Source of the DNA: Prevotella sp.
Lineage (GTDB): Bacteria > Bacteroidota > Bacteroidia > Bacteroidales > Bacteroidaceae
Direction: 5' to 3'
Length of the DNA stretch: 40,926 bases
Assembly (NCBI GenBank): GCA_016281815.1
Contig: JAEEJK010000082.1
Coordinates: 1-40,926, forward strand
Part shown: one piece after another, positions 35,408-40,926 of the stretch
Layout: every line of letters starts with the position of its first letter
How positions within the stretch are numbered: position 1 is the stretch's first letter
Notes under the pieces: model-generated
Told to the model about the DNA's origin: nothing
What the model saw: only the letters and a program-made list of their open reading frames with translations
Databases searched by the model: none
Translations under genes and position numbers: made by a program

Positions 35408-37420
35408 ATGAAAAAGTTCAACTTACTCGGTCTGCTGACCGTAACCATGACAGCCATTTTGTGCTTTTCCTCCTGTGCAAAGGACTTTTCAGACGACATC
35501 GACGACCTGAACAAGAAGTACACCAACCTTGACAGCCGCGTGCAGACCCTCGAGAGCGATGTGTCGAAGATGAACACGCAGATGGGCCAACTTACCACGA
35601 TTGCCAACGCCATTGAGAAAGGTCTGTATGTGACGCAGGTGAAGACAGTCGGCGACACCTATGAACTGACATTAAGCGACGGACACGTCATCGTTCTCCA
35701 GAACGGTCCCAACAACACGCTTACCCCTGCGCCTTCCATCAGTATGACGGTCATCGGAGGCATCCATTACTGGACACTGAACGGTATGCTTCTTACCGAT
35801 GAAAATGGAAAGCCCATCCCGGCTTCCGGCCAGACCCCCATCGTGCGCTACGATACCGTCAACCAGTATTGGACTATCTCCGTCAATGGTGGTGCAACTT
35901 TCCAGAGGGTTAATGTCTATGCATCCATCACCATCAACGACACGGTGCTCATGCAGGTCATCAACAACTACATCAGCCAAAACTCCACGACCATCATCAG
36001 CCAGGAGATCCTCTACCAGATCATCACCACATATATCCAGCAGAACTACTCCAAACTGTTCAACATCGAGATTCTCAACAAGGTCATCGTCGACTACCTT
36101 GACCTCCACTACACCACCATCTTCGATTACCGGATGCTGGAGCAGTTGTTCTATCAGTTCAACTTCGAGTATGCCGCCCAGCATCTCGACGTGGACATCA
36201 TCACCAACATCCTCATCAACTTCATCAGTGAGAACCGTTACATTTTCTATAACAACACGGTGCTCTACGAGATTATCAGCAACTACATCGAGGTCAACAA
36301 AATCGAGATTTTCAACAACGAGTTGATATTAGAAGTGATCAACAACTACATCATCAACAACACGGACTTCATCAACGTGGAGTTGCTGACGCAGATTGTT
36401 AACAACTACATCACCTTGCACCAGGAGACGGTCTTCAATGAGACGGTGGTGAAGAACATCCTCGTGGAGTACGTGCAACAGAACTACCTGCAGATCTTCA
36501 ACCAGGAAATCCTCAAACAGGTGTTGAATAAATACATCACGGAGAACAAGTACACGATCTTCGACGAGACAGTCATCAAGGAGGTCATCAACATTTTTGT
36601 CCGCAACAACTACTTCACGCTGGTCAACGAGGAAGTACTCTACCGCATCATCAACAATTATATCACGGTGAACAAGACGACCATCATCAACGAGGATGTC
36701 CTCTACCAAGTGATCAACAACTTCTTCAAGACCAACTACAACATCTACATAGACGAGACCTACATCCAGCAGGTAATCAACAACTACATCCTGCAGCACC
36801 AGACCACCATCATCGACATAGATATCGTGCGCCAGGTGGTGAACTCCTACGTGCAGAAGAACTTCTACACCATCTTCGACATCAACATTCTCAACAAGAT
36901 CATCACCAACTACTTTGAGCAAAACACGACTATTATCAACCAGTATGCCGGCATCATTAGGGATGTCAAGGTTGACGGGGAGATGTGTGTCGTCTACTTG
37001 AACGACGGGCGCACCTACCAACTCACCGTCTACGATGCCTATGCGAAGATTCGCGACCGAGTGCAGAGTATCGTCGTGGTGCCCAACCCAAACGGACACA
37101 TCACCCATTATACCAATTACGATTATCTGCCCCTGACCTACCTGGTGACGCCTGCCTCGATGGCAAGGGTCATCGCCGACAACGCCAACTACAGGATAGG
37201 AGTTGACTTTCTGGTGCTTGATGGGGATGGAAACCGAAGGACCTATCATGCCGAGAGAGTAACTGCCGACTACACGGGTAAACTCACCGCCAACATCACG
37301 TGGCTTAAAAACGATATGGAGAAGTCAAAGGCGATAGCGCTCCATGTCTATGACAGTACTCCTGGTGGAACTGACTACATCACCAGTTTCACTCCGATAG
37401 ATTGGACATCTTCTTACTAA
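35408..37420 (+). CDS. Surface lipoprotein with sixteen 21-residue repeats (paralogue 1)
   Basis: 670 residues. The signal peptide ends at a lipobox FSSC (Cys23) followed by AKDFSDD, an acidic stretch like the Bacteroidota surface-export signal. Residues ~28-60 form a coiled coil (DDIDDLNKKYTNLDSRVQTLE) and ~68-95 the VTQVKTVGDTYELTLSDG β-hairpin of DUF4988/PL29-N-type lipoproteins. An array of sixteen units fills residues 176-510; each is 21 residues (the seventh is 20), with consensus [FI][ND]xE[VI]LxQVINNYIxxNxTTI. Each unit looks like an amphipathic helix plus short extended segment, so a solenoid is likely. A C-terminal β-domain follows (VVYLNDGRTYQLTVYDAYAKIRDRVQSIVV by position). No enzyme motif is seen. 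It is the first gene of a two-gene operon. Confidence 0.85.
   Translation: MKKFNLLGLLTVTMTAILCFSSCAKDFSDDIDDLNKKYTNLDSRVQTLESDVSKMNTQMGQLTTIANAIEKGLYVTQVKTVGDTYELTLSDGHVIVLQNGPNNTLTPAPSISMTVIGGIHYWTLNGMLLTDENGKPIPASGQTPIVRYDTVNQYWTISVNGGATFQRVNVYASITINDTVLMQVINNYISQNSTTIISQEILYQIITTYIQQNYSKLFNIEILNKVIVDYLDLHYTTIFDYRMLEQLFYQFNFEYAAQHLDVDIITNILINFISENRYIFYNNTVLYEIISNYIEVNKIEIFNNELILEVINNYIINNTDFINVELLTQIVNNYITLHQETVFNETVVKNILVEYVQQNYLQIFNQEILKQVLNKYITENKYTIFDETVIKEVINIFVRNNYFTLVNEEVLYRIINNYITVNKTTIINEDVLYQVINNFFKTNYNIYIDETYIQQVINNYILQHQTTIIDIDIVRQVVNSYVQKNFYTIFDINILNKIITNYFEQNTTIINQYAGIIRDVKVDGEMCVVYLNDGRTYQLTVYDAYAKIRDRVQSIVVVPNPNGHITHYTNYDYLPLTYLVTPASMARVIADNANYRIGVDFLVLDGDGNRRTYHAERVTADYTGKLTANITWLKNDMEKSKAIALHVYDSTPGGTDYITSFTPIDWTSSY
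35933..36937 (+). repeat. Coding array of sixteen ~63-bp units (paralogue 1)
   Basis: Encodes residues 176-510 of the first lipoprotein as sixteen units of 63 bp (60 bp for the seventh, or a one-residue gap placed there). The DNA of the units is diverged although AACAACTACATC recurs, so the array is old at the nucleotide level while the protein pattern is kept. Confidence 0.85.
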
Positions 37421-37434
37421 ACCAGCAGACACCT

Positions 37435-40400
37435 ATGAGACACATGCATCATATTGCTTATTTGTTTGTCGCTTTGGTTGCCTCTTTCCTCATCACCGCG
37501 TGTGGCGAGGACTACTCGAGCGATATCGACAAACTCAACAGCCAATACAGTGACATAGACCGGCGCGTCACCACCCTTGAGAGCCAGGTGAGGACACTGA
37601 ACTCCCAACTTGGTCAACTCTCGGTGCTTGCCCAAGCAGCGGAGCAGAACTTCTACATCACATCCGTGAAGACCACCGGTGAAACTTATGAACTCACCCT
37701 GAGCAACGGGCGCGTGATTATCCTTCAAAAAGGGACGGACAACACGCTTATCCCCATGCCTGCCGTGAGCATGACACAGATCAGCGGCTTCTACTACTGG
37801 ACTCTCAACGGGGTGCTTCTCATGGGCGATGACGGCAAGCCCGTCCGCTCCGATGGTGTGACACCCATCTTGAGGTACGATTACACCACACAGCAGTGGG
37901 TCATCTCCATCGATGGCGGCACCACGTTCAAGGAGGTCAGTGCCTACGTCTCTGTCGTCATCAACGACAAGGTGCTTCTTCAGGTCATCAATAACTACAT
38001 CCGCGAGCACAGCACCACATTTATCAGCCAGGACATACTTTTCCAGGTGATATCGACCTACATCCAGCAGAACTACGCCAGCCTATTCGACATCCGGATC
38101 CTCAACGAGGTGGTCGCCACCTACATCAGCGAGCACTACACGAGGATTTTCAGTTATGAACTGCTCGAGAAGATTTTCACACAGTACAACTTCTCATACA
38201 TCACAGACCAAATTGACGTCGACAAGTTGGTGAACGTCATGCTCACCTTCATTCGTGAGCATCAGGAGGTGTTCATGGACAACGAGGTGCTCTACGAAAT
38301 CATCTCCTCCTATTTTCAGGTGAATAAGACCACCATTTTCACCAACGAACTGCTCTTGGAGGTGATCAACAACTTCTTCCAGAACAATTCGAGTTACCTC
38401 AACGTGGAACTCCTTACCCAGGTGGTGCACAACTACATCGAGCAACACAAAGAGGAGGTGTTCAACATCGAGTCGGTGCGCAACTTGCTCATCGAGTACG
38501 TGCAGCGTAATTATGTTCAGATATTCAGCCAGCACATCCTCACACAGGTGATCAACAACTATGTGACGCACAACAAGACCACGATCTTCAACGAGACGCT
38601 CATCAAGGAGGTGATCAACGGTTACGTGGAGAACAACTACACAACTATCTTCACAAAAGAGGTGATGTATGACATTATCTCCAACTATCTTAACGTGAAT
38701 GGTACCACGGTGATCGACCGCGATGTGCTGGTGGAGGTGATCGTCAACTATTTCGAGAAGAACTACTACCTCTTCATCGACGAGACAGTGGTCAGACAGG
38801 CCGTGAACAACTACATCGACAGGCACAGCACGACTATCATCAGTGTGGAGATCATCGAGCAGGTCATTTACACTTATTTGGAGCAGTACTGCTACGAGGT
38901 GTTCAGTTACGATATGATCACGACTGTCATCCACGATTACTTCGAGCACAATACGCAGGTCATCAGTCAATATGTCTCTGGTCTCATTTCTGGTGTCACA
39001 GTCAATGATGATGTGTGCTATGTCACATTGAACAACGGCAACACGCTCCAGTTGGTGGTCTACGATGCTTATGCCCGGCTGCGCGACCGCGTGCAGAGCA
39101 TCGTGGTGATGCCCGAAGCCAACGGACATGTCAAGGAAAACCCCAATGGTTTCATCTCCCTGAGATACCTTGTCTCTCCGGCTGCCATGGCCAGTGTCAT
39201 TGCCAGTAAGTACTATAATGGTGAAATAGCATTGGAACTGAAAGTGACCGATGCAAACAGCAATGTCACCACGATTTCCTGTGATGGGATAGAGGGTCAC
39301 GATGGCGTACTCACTTTATATGGAATGGATCATTCGCTGGGGTATGCCAAGACCGTGGCCCTACATGTCATGGAGACAAAGACGGGAGGCACGGACATTA
39401 TGACCGAGTTCACACCCGTGGATTCCGAGGGACAACAGCCCACCAATACCACCTGTCCTGACAGCAACCACCCACATAAAATCGACCTCGGTCTGCCTTC
39501 TGGCACCAAGTGGGCCTGCTGCAACGTCGATGCCTCCAAACCAGAGGACTACGGCGGATACTATGCGTGGGGAGAGACGTATACGAAGGATGTGTATAAT
39601 GAGGCATCTTATCAATATTATAATAATGGTAATTACCAAAACATCGGATCTTCTATCTGCGGAACAAATTATGACGTGGCTCACATGAAATGGGGTGGGG
39701 CATGGCGAATGCCTTCGTTGGAACAAATTCAGGAATTGATGGAATATTGTTCCTATACTTGGTCTTCTGTTAACGGAATAAACGTCGGTAAATTCACAAG
39801 TAGAAAAAATAGCGGAAGTATCATCCTTCCCGCAGTTGGGAGTTGGAACCGTTCTTCCGGACTGAGTGGCCGTGGCTCTAATGGTTACTATTGGTCGGGT
39901 ACGCAAGATCCTTACGCTGACAGATTTGCTTATGGTCTCGGTTTCGGCAGTGGTCACGCAAGTTATAATGACGGTCACTTGATTCGTATTAGTGGCTTTG
40001 CAATCCGCCCTGTGCAAGGTGATGTAGACACGCGTATGTCTTCAGTTATTCCTGATAGTATACGTCCTATAATAGAAGAGTATATTCCTATTTATGATGG
40101 AAAGAATCCTCCAAACATCGAGGGATCTTATTTCTTGAGTCCACAAGTCCTGATAGGTTCTTCTTTGAGTAATGATGAAATAGGTAAAGTATACGCATCA
40201 GAATATCAGAAATACAGTAGCCAAGATATGAATAAGAACACAATAGACTTGGTAGGAGTAGAAGAGTCTAAAGATGGATTATCTGTGTCTAAAGGTACGG
40301 GAGCCTATATCAGTGGTTCTAACAATAACTTTACCATCTATTTTGATATGGAGTCTGAAAATAGTTATTCAACTTCTAAATTGGTATACATTGTTTCTGG

Positions 40401-40617
40401 AACAAAGACCAGTACAGGCATTCGGAATTTGACCTGTGGTTTCATCATGAAAGAAAAGTATGATCCACAGAATAAACTCGTTCCTGTTGGGACATTCCGT
40501 TTCTTCAAAGACCAGGATGGAATGAGTGAAGCGGTCTCCTGGCCTTATGGTAATACGTATGGCATAAGAAAACGAAATGTAAAAAGTCGTGTTCTTCCAT
40601 TTATTCTTGCTAGATAA
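37435..40617 (+). CDS. Surface lipoprotein with sixteen 21-residue repeats and C-terminal FISUMP domain (paralogue 2)
   Basis: 1060 residues from the ATG at 37435, 14 bp after paralogue 1; an upstream in-frame ATG overlaps the previous gene and is not used. The lipobox LITAC (Cys23) is followed by GEDYSSD. Residues 1 to ~510 align with paralogue 1 without gaps: the same coiled coil, the same β-hairpin, and an array starting at residue 176 with its short seventh unit in the same place. After the shared β-domain the protein continues where paralogue 1 stops. Residues ~678-861 form a Fibrobacter-succinogenes-major-paralogous (FISUMP, C-type-lectin-like) domain: DLGLPSGTKWACCNVDASKPEDYGGYYAWGE, then WGGAWRMPS and GYYWSGT...SGFAIRPV. 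About 200 further residues follow (NPPNIEGSYFLSP, GTFRFFKDQDG). From ~39580 the DNA is distinctly AT-richer, suggesting a domain gained from another source. Confidence 0.87.
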   Translation: MRHMHHIAYLFVALVASFLITACGEDYSSDIDKLNSQYSDIDRRVTTLESQVRTLNSQLGQLSVLAQAAEQNFYITSVKTTGETYELTLSNGRVIILQKGTDNTLIPMPAVSMTQISGFYYWTLNGVLLMGDDGKPVRSDGVTPILRYDYTTQQWVISIDGGTTFKEVSAYVSVVINDKVLLQVINNYIREHSTTFISQDILFQVISTYIQQNYASLFDIRILNEVVATYISEHYTRIFSYELLEKIFTQYNFSYITDQIDVDKLVNVMLTFIREHQEVFMDNEVLYEIISSYFQVNKTTIFTNELLLEVINNFFQNNSSYLNVELLTQVVHNYIEQHKEEVFNIESVRNLLIEYVQRNYVQIFSQHILTQVINNYVTHNKTTIFNETLIKEVINGYVENNYTTIFTKEVMYDIISNYLNVNGTTVIDRDVLVEVIVNYFEKNYYLFIDETVVRQAVNNYIDRHSTTIISVEIIEQVIYTYLEQYCYEVFSYDMITTVIHDYFEHNTQVISQYVSGLISGVTVNDDVCYVTLNNGNTLQLVVYDAYARLRDRVQSIVVMPEANGHVKENPNGFISLRYLVSPAAMASVIASKYYNGEIALELKVTDANSNVTTISCDGIEGHDGVLTLYGMDHSLGYAKTVALHVMETKTGGTDIMTEFTPVDSEGQQPTNTTCPDSNHPHKIDLGLPSGTKWACCNVDASKPEDYGGYYAWGETYTKDVYNEASYQYYNNGNYQNIGSSICGTNYDVAHMKWGGAWRMPSLEQIQELMEYCSYTWSSVNGINVGKFTSRKNSGSIILPAVGSWNRSSGLSGRGSNGYYWSGTQDPYADRFAYGLGFGSGHASYNDGHLIRISGFAIRPVQGDVDTRMSSVIPDSIRPIIEEYIPIYDGKNPPNIEGSYFLSPQVLIGSSLSNDEIGKVYASEYQKYSSQDMNKNTIDLVGVEESKDGLSVSKGTGAYISGSNNNFTIYFDMESENSYSTSKLVYIVSGTKTSTGIRNLTCGFIMKEKYDPQNKLVPVGTFRFFKDQDGMSEAVSWPYGNTYGIRKRNVKSRVLPFILAR
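37960..38964 (+). repeat. Coding array of sixteen ~63-bp units (paralogue 2)
   Basis: Encodes residues 176-510 of the second lipoprotein, the same residue numbers as in paralogue 1. Unit-by-unit correspondence (for example unit 4 is aberrant and unit 7 short in both) shows that the array existed before the gene duplication and has not gained or lost units since. Confidence 0.85.
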
Positions 40618-40697
40618 TCTTGCGGATTTGGCACATTTCACAACACTGCCTAATTTCTGTTAGAGGTAAATTTCCATAACAGAGCCAATACACTTAA

Positions 40698-40737
40698 ATG
40701 CTGAGGAGTCGTCTTTGAATAGACGACTCCTCGGCAT
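40698..40737 (+). terminator. Terminator after the lipoprotein operon
   Basis: GAGGAGTCGTCT (40703-40714) pairs with AGACGACTCCTC (40721-40732), extended by ATGCT/GGCAT with one G-T pair; the loop is TTGAAT. It lies 80 bp after the stop at 40617 and is followed by ATATATC rather than a U run. It may also protect the operon from the adjoining insertion element. Confidence 0.75.
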
Positions 40738-40821
40738 ATATCAGGAGAACAAAATCAGGGGAATGGAGTTGATTTCCCCTTTCATGGGTCAGCGGATAAA
40801 CCTGGTTGGCGGGCTGCCCAG

Positions 40822-40926
40822 TCAAGAGTATAGCTTTGTGAGTCTGTACATGAAGAATTTGATGTCCGTGACTCCTCTGAACTGTGTTCTGAAAGCTTTG
40901 ATTTTCGCGTTGAACGACTCCGCTGA
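40822..40926 (-). mobile_element. 3' end of an ISL3-like (ISAon1-type) transposase gene, cut by the window edge
   Basis: On the minus strand the 34 residues up to the stop at 40822-40824 read SAESFNAKIKAFRTQFRGV followed by TDIKFFMYRLTKLYS. This is the typical C-terminus of DDE transposases of the IS204/IS1001/IS1096/IS1165 (ISL3) group, of which ISAon1 members are common in Bacteroidota. The rest of the gene lies outside the window. The element's end should be between ~40740 and 40821, where GGGGAAT and ATTTCCCC occur, but no terminal inverted repeat can be fixed without its other end. Confidence 0.7.

Noticed and set aside
36329..37249. 306-codon minus-strand frame rich in Val and Asp
   Set aside because: It mirrors the Asn/Ile-rich 21-residue repeats of the first lipoprotein; its periodicity is inherited from the sense repeats.
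38194..39300. 368-codon minus-strand frame
   Set aside because: The same mirror effect opposite the repeats of the second lipoprotein.

Overview
The window is chromosomal DNA of a Bacteroidota bacterium, most likely order Bacteroidales and plausibly a Prevotella-type genome. The evidence is the promoter type (TAnnTTTG at -7 with TTTG or TTG about 19-20 bp upstream, seen before rpmH, tRNA-Pro, folP, efp, the PASTA gene and the repeat lipoproteins), A-rich leaders without Shine-Dalgarno sequences, and the gene content: a DUF5020 protein, a NigD-like lipoprotein, an SDR-type threonine dehydrogenase, lipoproteins with acidic residues after the lipobox cysteine, and a FISUMP domain. Most genes are GC-balanced housekeeping genes. 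The two ends are accessory.

Layout. 1-2.9 kb: the 3' end of an Asn/Gly/His-rich protein, then an unusual trio made of an 8-TM protein, a coupled membrane-anchored CHAP-like cysteine peptidase and a further membrane protein. 2.9-3.1 kb: tRNA-Pro(CGG) on the minus strand, with a tandemly duplicated 3' half and terminator. 3.2-6.4 kb: murF, divergent from folP-cdaA (c-di-AMP synthase). 6.4-9.3 kb: the acetate pathway pta and ackA, interrupted by an S23-type four-helix-bundle gene bracketed by oppositely oriented heptamer repeats. 9.5-14.8 kb (minus strand): a phosphoribosyltransferase, a MIP18/DUF59 protein and lpxH in one run; then yhaM-like, radC, a family-2 glycosyltransferase and efp. 15.1-18.4 kb: a large secreted multidomain HEAGH metallopeptidase ending in a dockerin-like module. 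18.5-19.8 kb: rpmH, too short for most ORF finders, and two small uncharacterised genes. 20.0-24.8 kb: a tight run of PASTA protein, rluD, ddl, acyltransferase and NigD-like lipoprotein. 24.9-29.3 kb: tdh and kbl (divergent, threonine catabolism), a BaiN/HI0933-type flavoprotein and DUF5020. 29.4-35.2 kb: an asymmetric heterodimeric ABC exporter translationally coupled to ligA. 35.4-40.6 kb: two tandem paralogous lipoproteins, each carrying a register-matched array of sixteen ~21-residue repeats. The second has gained an AT-rich FISUMP extension. The window ends in the 3' end of an ISL3-like transposase.

Two signals stand out. One is the pair of 21-residue-repeat surface lipoproteins (35.4-40.6 kb). 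They are collinear for about 510 residues, and I do not recognise the repeat as a described family. The other is a dispersed set of heptanucleotide tandem arrays (units of the type TTCANNN or TTAANNN, mostly alternating between two variants that differ by a transition) that sit exactly at gene boundaries: between folP and cdaA, pta and S23, S23 and ackA, near lpxH, at radC and yhaM, and before the ABC exporter. A related 9-bp CTATAGNNN array lies between nigD-like and tdh. The acetate and c-di-AMP loci are therefore punctuated by an unusual intergenic repeat system.
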